A stretch of DNA of 33,797 bases, taken from assembly GCA_016782865.1 (NCBI GenBank), contig JADHXR010000084.1:1-33797 (forward strand), given 5' to 3'. The notes below the pieces were generated by a model. That model saw only the letters and a program-made list of their open reading frames with translations. It did no database searches and was not told where the DNA came from. Positions 1 through 7,039 of the stretch are shown piece after piece (positions within the stretch are counted from its first letter, which is position 1; every line of letters starts with the position of its first letter). A program made the translations under genes and the position numbers. The DNA comes from Phycisphaerae bacterium (GTDB lineage: Bacteria > Planctomycetota > Phycisphaerae > Sedimentisphaerales > Anaerobacaceae).

Positions 1-2
1 TC

Positions 3-170
3 GAGCTGGCTGAAAAGCAGGTATTGAAATACTGTATGGCGAATATGGAGACCTTTATGGTGCCGAAATACATCGAGTTTATGGACAGCCTGCCCAAGAC
101 ACCAAACGGGAAAATCGACAAGAAACAACTGAAAAGCAGGCTGGGAGATCTTGACAATAATGGACAGTAA
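3..170 (+). CDS. Acyl-CoA synthetase / AMP-dependent ligase, C-terminal end (partial)
   Basis: Only the last 55 codons are inside the window; the gene runs in from the left edge. The peptide contains PKTPNGKIDK, the A10 motif of the adenylate-forming (ANL) superfamily, whose lysine contacts the acyl-adenylate during the first half-reaction. The preceding part (LKYCMANMETFMVPKYIEF) matches the mobile C-terminal subdomain of these enzymes. Such proteins activate carboxylic acids with ATP and transfer them to CoA or a carrier protein. The substrate cannot be read from this fragment. The stop codon overlaps the start of the next small reading frame at 160, which suggests an original translational coupling. 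Confidence 0.85.
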   Translation, partial: ELAEKQVLKYCMANMETFMVPKYIEFMDSLPKTPNGKIDKKQLKSRLGDLDNNGQ

Positions 171-312
171 GACATTCTCTATTGATACGCCGAGTCTTGA
201 TTATGCCAAAAAGGCGGAGAAGATAGCCAACACGTTGTGCAATGCAGTGCTGAAGCAATTTAGGAAACGGGGCGTGGTTTGTTGTGGCGGTAATGACTGT
301 CGCGTTAATTAG
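160..312 (+). pseudogene. Decayed N-terminal stub resembling NAD synthase / PP-loop ATPase
   Basis: A 50-codon frame overlaps the end of the ligase gene. Its residues 14-44 (YAKKAEKIANTLCNAVLKQF then RKRGVV and CCGGNDC) look like the start of NAD-synthase-type PP-loop proteins, where an amphipathic helix leads into RKRGVVVGLSGGIDSS. The P-loop is damaged here (CCGGNDC instead of the SGGxDSS signature). Reading past the stop in the same frame gives RALFCLR, reminiscent of the following helix (AALCVRA), then more stops. I read this as the remnant of a gene once translationally coupled to the ligase. The match is from memory of the family and the fragment is short, so the assignment is tentative; it could also be an unrelated small ORF. 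Confidence 0.4.
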
Positions 313-419
313 AGAGCTTTGTTTTGCCTCCGATGATGGAGATTTTCAATACTCGAGCACGGCGAGTGCTTCTCTTGATATTGACAAAGATTGGAATTTT
401 AGCAAAGGCGCTGTCTTGA

Positions 420-1187
420 ATGCAACGTAAGAAATTAAAAGAATTATTAAAGCAGATTAAAAACGGCGAAATTGACATCGACCAGGGGATTGAAAAACTT
501 CGTCATCTCCCGTTAGAGGACTTAGGCTTTGCGTGCATCGACCATCATCGCCAGGTCCGTCGCGGCTTTCCGGAGGTCATCTATTGCCCCGGCAAGACTA
601 CCGAGCACATAATTGAGATTTTCACGGCCCTCGCCGAAAAAGGCAGTAATGTATTGGCCACCAGGGCAGAGAAAAGCGTTTTCGAGGCACTGGCTGAGAC
701 GAACAAATTCCCCCAGGCACGATACGACAAATTGGCACGGGCGATTGTCCTGAAGCAGCAAAGGAGAGAACCTTCCAAGTCCGTTTTACCAATAGTTACC
801 GCCGGCACCGCCGATTTGCCCGTTGCAGTCGAGGCACAGGTTACCGCCGAGATTATGGGGCAACGAACGGAGCTGATTTGTGATGTCGGAGTGGCCGGCC
901 TGCACAGAATAATCAGCAAGCTGCCAAAACTCCAGAATGCCAACGTTATCATTGTCGTAGCTGGAATGGAAGGAGCACTGGCAAGCGTTGTAGGGGGCCT
1001 GGTCAATTGTCCCGTAATAGCTGTGCCAACCAGTGTCGGTTACGGTGCCAGCTTTGGCGGGCTCTCCGCCCTTTTGACAATGCTTAATAGTTGTGCTTCC
1101 GGCATCACTGTCGTCAATATCGATAATGGCTTCGGTGCGGCTGTTACTGCCACCCTCATAAATAGAAAGATAGAAGGAAATAGATAA
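420..1187 (+). CDS. larB: LarB-like pyridinium-3,5-biscarboxylate mononucleotide synthase
   Basis: The 255-residue product matches LarB, which carboxylates and hydrolyses nicotinate adenine dinucleotide in the first step of nickel-pincer nucleotide (NPN) cofactor synthesis; NPN is used by lactate racemase and related LarA enzymes. The C-terminal half (residues about 125-245) is PurE-like. It carries the hallmark stretch PVIAVPTSVGYGASFGG, followed by LSALLTMLNSC and the terminal NIDNGFGA. The N-terminal half has the usual LarB leader with DLGFACIDHHRQVRRGFPEV. Length is normal for the family. The ATG has only a weak ribosome-binding site (AAAGG about 12 nt upstream). No larC, larE or larA is present in the window, so the partners must be elsewhere or the gene is an orphan. 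Confidence 0.9.
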   Translation: MQRKKLKELLKQIKNGEIDIDQGIEKLRHLPLEDLGFACIDHHRQVRRGFPEVIYCPGKTTEHIIEIFTALAEKGSNVLATRAEKSVFEALAETNKFPQARYDKLARAIVLKQQRREPSKSVLPIVTAGTADLPVAVEAQVTAEIMGQRTELICDVGVAGLHRIISKLPKLQNANVIIVVAGMEGALASVVGGLVNCPVIAVPTSVGYGASFGGLSALLTMLNSCASGITVVNIDNGFGAAVTATLINRKIEGNR

Positions 1188-1247
1188 TTTTGGAACGTCA
1201 ATATCAGCGGTCGGGTTGAGGCCTGTTGTAAGGAAATGAAATGATTC

Positions 1248-1826
1248 ATGAGAAGTAGCTCAAACATATCTCTGCGTCTCAATCCTGAGGGTGACTGGCC
1301 CCAGGTTGATCCGAGTGCGTATATTGATCCAACCGCCCAACTTATAGGAAACGTGCACATAGGTCCTCGAGTTTACGTTGGTCCAAACGCAGTTGTCAGA
1401 GCGGATGAAACAGATACTTCGTTGGGGGTCGCGCCTATTGAGATAGGACCTGAATGCAATGTTCAAGATGGAGTGATCGTCCACGCACTTGGCGGGACGA
1501 CGGTTACGGTTGGGCGCCGATCATCATTGGGGCACGGCTGCATTGTCCATGGGCCATGCACGCTGGGCGAAGGCTGCTTTGTTGGATTTGGTGCAAAGGT
1601 GTTTGATGCTGCTATCGGAGATGGGGTATTTGTCGGTACGGGTGCTGTTGTTCAGGGAGTTGAATTGGCCCCGGAGTCTCTTGTCCCGCCTGCCGTTTTA
1701 GTTTCATGTCGAGAGCACGTGATAAGGCTCGTAGGTACGACAAGCCCGGAAGACCGCAGATTTGTGGAACGTGTGGTAGCCGCAAACGTGGCTCTGGTGG
1801 AAGGATATATTCGTCTTAATGGGTAG
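1248..1826 (+). CDS. Gamma-class (Cam-type) carbonic anhydrase
   Basis: The 192-residue protein is a left-handed beta-helix of hexapeptide repeats. Key residues of the archaeal Cam enzyme can be matched by eye: VRADE (Arg59 and catalytic Glu62), NVQDG (Gln75, Asp76), VHAL (His81), GHGCIVHGP (His117 and His122, the zinc/iron ligands) and the late Asn in VAANVALVEGY (Asn202). The acidic loop with the proton-shuttle Glu84 of Cam is absent: HALE is replaced by HALGG and the loop is short. It therefore combines Cam's Glu62 with a CamH-like missing loop. The expected reaction is interconversion of CO2 and bicarbonate. Bicarbonate supply would fit the nearby biotin carboxylase and the carboxylating LarB. 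No signal peptide is evident, so it is probably cytoplasmic. Confidence 0.85.
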   Translation: MRSSSNISLRLNPEGDWPQVDPSAYIDPTAQLIGNVHIGPRVYVGPNAVVRADETDTSLGVAPIEIGPECNVQDGVIVHALGGTTVTVGRRSSLGHGCIVHGPCTLGEGCFVGFGAKVFDAAIGDGVFVGTGAVVQGVELAPESLVPPAVLVSCREHVIRLVGTTSPEDRRFVERVVAANVALVEGYIRLNG

Positions 1827-1875
1827 GTTGGAACACAAGGATTGAAAGGTTAGAGAGTGTTTCTAAGAGCGTTAA

Positions 1876-2397
1876 ATGCAAATGTCAGGAAAGAAGGTGT
1901 TGCACATGGAAAGATTCGGTAAGGATGGAAGATTGATTATTCCGCTGGGGCAACGGAAAAAGAGCACAAAAAAGACAGACGAGGAAAAAGTGAGGTATGT
2001 TGTAACCGAATCATACTGCCCTAACGGCTGCAACATTATTGACAAGGAATACAAAATAAACGGTGTTGCCGGACTGAGGATTAAATTCAAGCGGCCGGGC
2101 ATGGAGGGTGAATTTGTTCTTTCGGCTATTGAAGGGGATTTCGACAAGATTATCCTCTCGGGCGAGCTGCAAGACGGCGTGAAAGACGAACTGTACTGCC
2201 CGCACTGCGGCGTTATGTTCAAAAAGCTGATTAACTGCGACTGCACACCCTGTGCGGATATGGTTATTATCGGATTAACGCCGAAGCTCGATTTCAATAA
2301 TGCAATTTCGTTCTGCAATGTGACCGGCTGCGCCAATGGCAGCTCTATCAAGTCGGGAGACGTTATCCGACACGCGCGACTCCGGGGAACAGTCTGA
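1876..2397 (+). CDS. Cys-rich protein of unknown function with putative zinc-binding clusters
   Basis: I do not recognise this 173-residue protein. It is soluble, with no signal peptide or membrane segment. Cysteines cluster as YCPNGC near residue 48, YCPHCG near residue 111 and NCDCTPC near residue 124, a spacing typical of structural zinc sites or zinc ribbons. The middle part is predicted to be mostly beta strand. A second possible start is the ATG at 1906, preceded by a better ribosome-binding site (AGGAAAGAAGG about 10 nt upstream) than the ATG at 1876; starting there removes ten residues. It lies 49 nt after the carbonic anhydrase gene and 32 nt before the next gene, so it is likely part of the same transcript. 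Confidence 0.7.
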   Translation: MQMSGKKVLHMERFGKDGRLIIPLGQRKKSTKKTDEEKVRYVVTESYCPNGCNIIDKEYKINGVAGLRIKFKRPGMEGEFVLSAIEGDFDKIILSGELQDGVKDELYCPHCGVMFKKLINCDCTPCADMVIIGLTPKLDFNNAISFCNVTGCANGSSIKSGDVIRHARLRGTV

Positions 2398-2429
2398 AAA
2401 AAGGAGACGCAGGGGATAGGGAGGCGTTA

Positions 2430-2822
2430 GTGAGCAAGCAGAAACAGCGCGTAGAGATCAAACCGTCAGATGACGATGTTATTGAACTTCGGTACTATGA
2501 TGGGCTCAGGAGCAGTAGATATTATAGCTGGGAAATGCCAGTCGATGAGGCCAATGACCTGGCACGATGGTGGAAGAATGAGGGCGCGGATATCAAGAAC
2601 GGACAGCTTCCGGTAATTGACAGGAAATTCGGCAAGGTTCTTATCTCAATGTTTGCACAAGCAAGGGTGGAAGCGCGACCAATTGACCGATTTGGGCGGC
2701 CAAAGTTCCGTGCGTATAGTCTGCCCCGAGCGGTCATAGAGTCGCTGGTCGCTTCCCTGGAGCAAGTGCGTCCCGGAAGCAGCGAGAAGGAGTCTCGGAA
2801 ATGTTCAACAAGGTCCTTATAG
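2430..2822 (+). CDS. Small hypothetical protein preceding accC
   Basis: This 130-residue protein starts with GTG, supported by GGGAGG a few bases upstream. Its end overlaps the start of accC by 22 nt, which suggests translational coupling. No family is recognised. It is soluble, basic at the C-terminus, and has a Tyr/Arg-rich N-terminal part (RYYDGLRSSRYYSWEMP) followed by an amphipathic helix with two Trp (ARWWKNEG). The usual partner upstream of accC is accB, the biotin carboxyl carrier protein; this is not one, because there is no AMKM/AMKL biotinylation motif. Confidence 0.6.
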   Translation: MSKQKQRVEIKPSDDDVIELRYYDGLRSSRYYSWEMPVDEANDLARWWKNEGADIKNGQLPVIDRKFGKVLISMFAQARVEARPIDRFGRPKFRAYSLPRAVIESLVASLEQVRPGSSEKESRKCSTRSL

Positions 2823-4144
2823 CCAATCGGGGCGAGATTGCCTTGAGAGTGATCAGGGCCTGCAAAGAAATGGGCATAGGCACGGTAGCCGTCTATTCTG
2901 AAGTGGACAAAGATTCCCTGCACGTTCGGTTTGCCGACGAAGCTGTCTGTATCGGCAGATCGCCCAGCAAAGAGAGTTACCTCTACGTCCCGGCAATAAT
3001 GAGCGCCGCAGAGGTTACCAACACCGATGCCATTCATCCGGGCTACGGATTTCTATCCGAGAATACCCATTTTGTAGAGGTCTGTGATTACTGCAACATC
3101 ACCTTCATAGGGCCTCCGCCCGAAGCAATAAGAACAATGGGAGACAAATCGACTGCCAGAAAAACGATGAAGGAGGCAAACGTACCCGTTGTTCCGGGAA
3201 GCGAAGGAGAAGTAGAAGATGAAAAAGAGGCCATAGAGACTGCCGGGCGAATAGGATACCCCGTCATGATAAAGGCCTCTGCCGGGGGAGGGGGCAAAGG
3301 GATGAGAATTGCCCATAACAAAGTAAGCTTGATCTCAGGATTTCACATGGCTCGGACTGAGGCCCAAGTTGCTTTTGGCAGCAACGATGTTTACATGGAG
3401 AAGTACGTCGATCGCGCTCGCCACATTGAGGTGCAGATTCTGGCCGACAAGCTCGGCAATACGGTCCACCTTAGAGAAAGGGAATGTTCTATTCAAAGGC
3501 GGCATCAGAAGCTAATTGAAGAAGCTCCCTCGCCAGCGGTAGACAGCAAGCTGCGACGAAGAATGTGCGAGGCGGCAGTGAAGGCCGCCAAAGCGGTCGA
3601 CTATTTCAGCGTGGGGACGGTTGAATTCATTCTGGACACCGAGGACGACTTCTATTTTATGGAAATGAATACAAGAATTCAGGTGGAACACCCTATCACT
3701 GAGATGATTACAGGAGTGGACTTGGTTAAGGAGCAGATCAGAGTTGCCGCCGGAGAAAAACTTACAATGCCGCAGAGAGATATTGCCTGCAGCGGCCACT
3801 CTATCGAATGCCGGATAAATGCTGAAGACCCGGAAAATGATTTCATGCCTTCACCGGGAAAGGTGACGAAATGTGTCTATCCTGGCGGACCCGGAGTGCG
3901 GTTGGATTCACATCTGTACGAAGGCTATACCATTCCATCCTGCTATGATTCACTGATCGCTAAGTTGATCGTTCACGCTGAAGACAGAAAATGCGCGATT
4001 GCACGTATGAAGAGAGCGCTACGCGAATTTGTCGTCGAGGGGATAAAGACTACTATTCCTTTCCATTTGAAAGTATTGGACCATAAGGATTTTCGAGAAG
4101 GAAATTATTCCACCAAATTCATTGAAGAGAAGTTGACAGGCTAA
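2801..4144 (+). CDS. accC: Biotin carboxylase subunit of acetyl-CoA carboxylase
   Basis: The 447-residue protein is a standard biotin carboxylase, which carboxylates the biotin on the carrier protein using ATP and bicarbonate. Visible features are the N-terminal IANRGEIALRVIRAC, HPGYGFLSEN, the glycine-rich ATP-grasp loop AGGGGKGM at about residues 162-169, the RHIEVQILAD segment, ERECSIQRRHQK, and the catalytic EMNTRIQVEH at about 288-297. Length and motif order are normal. A ribosome-binding site (AGGAG) precedes the ATG. No accB is adjacent in the window, so the carrier is encoded elsewhere, or this subunit serves another biotin-dependent carboxylase. Upstream carbonic anhydrase could provide bicarbonate. 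Confidence 0.93.
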   Translation: MFNKVLIANRGEIALRVIRACKEMGIGTVAVYSEVDKDSLHVRFADEAVCIGRSPSKESYLYVPAIMSAAEVTNTDAIHPGYGFLSENTHFVEVCDYCNITFIGPPPEAIRTMGDKSTARKTMKEANVPVVPGSEGEVEDEKEAIETAGRIGYPVMIKASAGGGGKGMRIAHNKVSLISGFHMARTEAQVAFGSNDVYMEKYVDRARHIEVQILADKLGNTVHLRERECSIQRRHQKLIEEAPSPAVDSKLRRRMCEAAVKAAKAVDYFSVGTVEFILDTEDDFYFMEMNTRIQVEHPITEMITGVDLVKEQIRVAAGEKLTMPQRDIACSGHSIECRINAEDPENDFMPSPGKVTKCVYPGGPGVRLDSHLYEGYTIPSCYDSLIAKLIVHAEDRKCAIARMKRALREFVVEGIKTTIPFHLKVLDHKDFREGNYSTKFIEEKLTG

Positions 4145-4194
4145 AGCGTACATGGAGCAAGATGGATGAAATGCAATCAGGGGTGTTATGACTC

Positions 4195-5070
4195 ATGAGG
4201 ATACTTGTTACAAGTGATATTCATGGCAACAAGGCATTGGTCTATCTTATCCGGAGGACAGTCGAAAGAGAGAACGTCGATGCACTCATAATCGCCGGAG
4301 ACATTGCACCCAAGGCATTCTACACGCTCTTTGACGCAGGTTTTAGGTACGACTTCTATTCCCCCTTCCCTTTGAGAAACAAAAAGGCCGTTTTATCCGG
4401 AGCAGCGCAAGTGGTCGAGGCAAGATTGGATCTATTGGGATATATTGAGAACCCTGGCTTAGGCCTTAATCCGACTGTGTTCATATCGAAGCAGAAAGAG
4501 AAGCTGGGCCAGATATGTGAATTACTGAGAGCGATTGATGTCCCTGTTTATATGCTGATCGGCAACGATGATCACATTGTCGATGAAGATTGGGACGGCA
4601 TACTCGATGACTACGGAATACTTAACTTGAACTCTCGGACTCACATGTTGGGAGAATTGAAGGTGACAGGATTTCAGTATGTGCCACCTACACCGTGGAA
4701 CACCAACAATGAACGACCAGAGAGCGAGCTCTCTCAGAAGCTGGACAATATCAGAGGCCAGGTTGACACAGACACGGTCCTTGTAACACACGGTCCACCT
4801 ATGGGCACCCTGGATGTAGTGACAAGCGGCTTGCATGTAGGTTCAGAGTCGGTGCTTCAACTAGTCAAGGATAAGCAACCGGTTTTTCACGTCTTCGGTC
4901 ATATTCACGAGGCGTTCGGTAGCGCCAGGATAGGTGGTACGATTTGCTGCAATGTGTCCTGCATGTGGACGGACTGGTTCCTCCGAGGCTATCTTCTCGA
5001 TACCAAAGGGCCATCCATTCGGAAGATCGAAGAGGAAGTCTCATTGGAGACGATAGGGAGTCTCCTATAA
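4195..5070 (+). CDS. Calcineurin-like metallophosphoesterase
   Basis: The 291-residue protein shows the metal-binding motif series of the superfamily: SDIHG at residues 7-11 (D-x-H), AGDIA near 36 (GD), IGNDDH near 123 (a GNDDH version of GN-H-E/D), THGPP near 199 and GHIHEAFG near 236 (GHxH). These coordinate a dinuclear metal centre that hydrolyses phosphomono- or diesters. A roughly 60-residue insertion between the second and third motifs separates it from the smallest family members. The natural substrate cannot be told. It lies 50 nt after accC in the same orientation, preceded by AGGGGTG. Confidence 0.85.
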   Translation: MRILVTSDIHGNKALVYLIRRTVERENVDALIIAGDIAPKAFYTLFDAGFRYDFYSPFPLRNKKAVLSGAAQVVEARLDLLGYIENPGLGLNPTVFISKQKEKLGQICELLRAIDVPVYMLIGNDDHIVDEDWDGILDDYGILNLNSRTHMLGELKVTGFQYVPPTPWNTNNERPESELSQKLDNIRGQVDTDTVLVTHGPPMGTLDVVTSGLHVGSESVLQLVKDKQPVFHVFGHIHEAFGSARIGGTICCNVSCMWTDWFLRGYLLDTKGPSIRKIEEEVSLETIGSLL

Positions 5071-5120
5071 AGAGTTGTGCAGATTGTGTGAGTGGAAGAT
5101 GTCGGAATGACGATATTGTT

Positions 5121-6017
5121 ATGAATGATTTCCCCGCACTCAGCATTGTGGGGCCGGGCAGGGTCGGAACCGCTATCGGCGTGCTCGCTGCTGAAGCAGC
5201 GTGGCCCGTTATTGCCATTGGTGGGAGAGACAGAGACAAGACCTCACAAGCGGCCCGGCGCATCGGCGAACGTGTTCGTGCTTGTAGCATGGTTGAAGCG
5301 GCCAGATACGGACACCTTGTGCTCATCACTGTCAGCGATGATGCCATAGAGCCAGTGTGCAACAACATAGCAAGGCAAAACGGCTTCAATAGCAATAGCA
5401 TTGTTGTCCACTGCTCGGGGGCTCTTTCGAGTGATATACTGTCTTCCGCTCGAGACTCTTGCCGGTGCCTGGTTGCATCCATGCATCCCCTGCAGACATT
5501 CGCTACTGTGGATTCTGCTTGTGCGAAGCTGAAAGGGACTTACTGTTTCTGCGAAGGCGACAAAGAGGGGCTCCCTGTGATTGAGGGCCTGGCCAAACGC
5601 ATTGGAATAATACCGGTTCACATTCACAGCTCATCGAAAGTCCTCTATCATGCTGCAGCGGTCTTTGCATGCAATTATCTGGTTACTTTAATGGACGCTG
5701 CAATTGAAACCGCGAACCTTGCGAAAATAGACCACTTGACTGCATGGTCGGCATTCGCACCGCTTGTTGTCTCCACGATAGAGAATATTTCAGAAATTGG
5801 ACCAGACCGAGCGTTGACCGGACCGATATCGCGCGGAGATATCAGAACCATAGCACAGCATATCGAGAAACTTGAATCAGTTGAGCCCTCTCTTGCTTCG
5901 ATGTACAGAGCGATGGCTCGTCACGCTGTGGATATTGCTCTAAGAAATAGTTCAATCACGGAAGAAAAGGCTGAGGAAATCAAACGTGTTCTTAAATTCT
6001 GTGGGAAACAAGAATGA
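5121..6017 (+). CDS. Rossmann-like oxidoreductase with DUF2520 domain
   Basis: The 298-residue protein begins with a dinucleotide-binding fold: SIVGPGRVGTAIG at residues 8-20 (a GxGxxG variant) and GGRDRDKTSQAA after the second strand. Then come VVHCSGALSSDIL, the substrate-side segment SMHPLQTFA, and a helical C-terminal DUF2520-type domain (about 165-298) with YHAAAVFACNYLVTLMDAA and LTGPISRGD. The family resembles short 6-phosphogluconate or pyrroline-5-carboxylate reductase-type enzymes; its physiological substrate is not established. The ATG at 5121 was chosen because the family starts just before the glycine-rich loop. The frame is open further upstream to 4944, overlapping the phosphoesterase, but that extension has no family-like sequence. 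Confidence 0.82.
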   Translation: MNDFPALSIVGPGRVGTAIGVLAAEAAWPVIAIGGRDRDKTSQAARRIGERVRACSMVEAARYGHLVLITVSDDAIEPVCNNIARQNGFNSNSIVVHCSGALSSDILSSARDSCRCLVASMHPLQTFATVDSACAKLKGTYCFCEGDKEGLPVIEGLAKRIGIIPVHIHSSSKVLYHAAAVFACNYLVTLMDAAIETANLAKIDHLTAWSAFAPLVVSTIENISEIGPDRALTGPISRGDIRTIAQHIEKLESVEPSLASMYRAMARHAVDIALRNSSITEEKAEEIKRVLKFCGKQE

Positions 6018-6084
6018 AGTTTAGATGCTTAGCTGAGTGCTGCTATGGAAGAAGAACGAACTTTAAGACAGTCGATAATGATGA

Positions 6085-6423
6085 AAACGTGTTTATGCTC
6101 CGGTTGAGAGAGTAGCTAAGATGGACGTACCTACCTTTTTCGAGATTATGACTGTGTTGGCGTTTATGCATTTTGCGGATGCCAAGACTGATATTGCGGT
6201 GATTGAAACCGGCCTGGGCGGCAGGTTGGATAGCACCCATGTCATCATGCCGAAAGTCATTGGCATAACCAGTTTGAGCATTGACCACCAGTATCAGATG
6301 GGCAACACAATCGACAGCATTGCCAGAGAGAAGGCCGGCGTTTTCAAACCACGCATCCCAATTGTCACAGTTCCACTTACCTTGGACTATGATGGGAATT
6401 CGGTATATACAGAAAGGAATTAA
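6085..6423 (+). pseudogene. folC: folC (folylpolyglutamate/dihydrofolate synthase) internal fragment
   Basis: The translated frame contains the central part of FolC: DVPTFFEIMTVLAFMHFADA, IAVIETGLGGRLDSTHV (the metal/ATP-binding ETGLGGRLD motif), ITSLSIDHQYQMGNTIDSIA and REKAGVFKP. Homology starts before the first ATG (6121), with recognisable residues from about 6085, directly after three in-frame stops (6076-6084). The N-terminal P-loop (GTNGKGS) is missing. After about 6375 the sequence no longer looks like FolC and a stop follows; the whole ligase domain is absent. About 110 residues remain of a normally 400-residue protein, so it cannot be functional. Confidence 0.8.
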
Positions 6424-6471
6424 TAGCTGGTTTTAACGCGCCCATTGACAGTCGTTCAAAGGGGACTTAAC

Positions 6472-6998
6472 ATGAAGCGTTTCAAAAACATCCTGGTAGT
6501 GTGTGAACAGACAGAGGCTGTTAGTGTTATCCTTGAACGTGCCGTTGCGCTGGCCCGGAGAAATGGCGCCCGCTTGACGCTGGTGGAGGCCGTTCCGGGC
6601 TTACCGAGTGATGTTCCCACATCGGTTTTGGGAGCATCTTCCCAACAACTTATTGAACGTTTTACCCTGGAACGGCGCAAGCAACTGATACAGCAGATTC
6701 CCTGCACAATTGGCAGTACTATTCATCTTACCGTAGCCGTGCTGGTTGGGACGCCCTTTGTTGGGAAGATCTCGACAGTCATGTCCATTTTCTGTTGGAC
6801 GAACCAGAGATCGCGATCCCCGAGCTGGCGGCCAGGCAACATATTGAATTGATTGTTATGGGCACTGTGTGTAGGACTGGTCTGCCAGGACTGTTTATTG
6901 GGAGCACTGCCGAGAATGTACTCAGCCAGGTGGACTGCTCGGTACTAGCCCTTAAACCCGAGGGTTTTGTATCGCCGGTCAAGCAGAAGGACATGTGA
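6472..6998 (+). pseudogene. UspE-like tandem universal stress protein, internally deleted and frameshifted
   Basis: The first frame starts at ATG 6472 (ribosome-binding site AAAGGGG) with MKRFKNILVVCEQTEA and runs through a USP domain 1 to VLVGTPFVGKIS. At about 6760-6775 the similarity jumps to the next frame: DSHVHFLLDEPEIAIPELA, VMGTVCRTGLPGLFIGSTAE, CSVLALKPEGFVSPV, ending at 6998. This last part is the C-terminal end of a UspE-type second domain, including the nucleotide-binding G-x2-G-x9-G-S/T-like loop. In complete UspE proteins (about 300 residues) roughly 110-130 residues lie between these two parts. The gene thus carries a deletion with a frame change. It could be genuine decay or an assembly collapse between two similar domains. 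Confidence 0.75.
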
Positions 6999-7039
6999 TA
7001 TAGGGCATGCCAAACCGCCCAAGTGAAAAGGAATTGGCC

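Noticed and set aside
6445..6473. TTGACA...TAACAT as a promoter of the USP remnant
   Set aside because: The -10 would overlap the start codon and Shine-Dalgarno sequence, so the transcript would start inside the gene.
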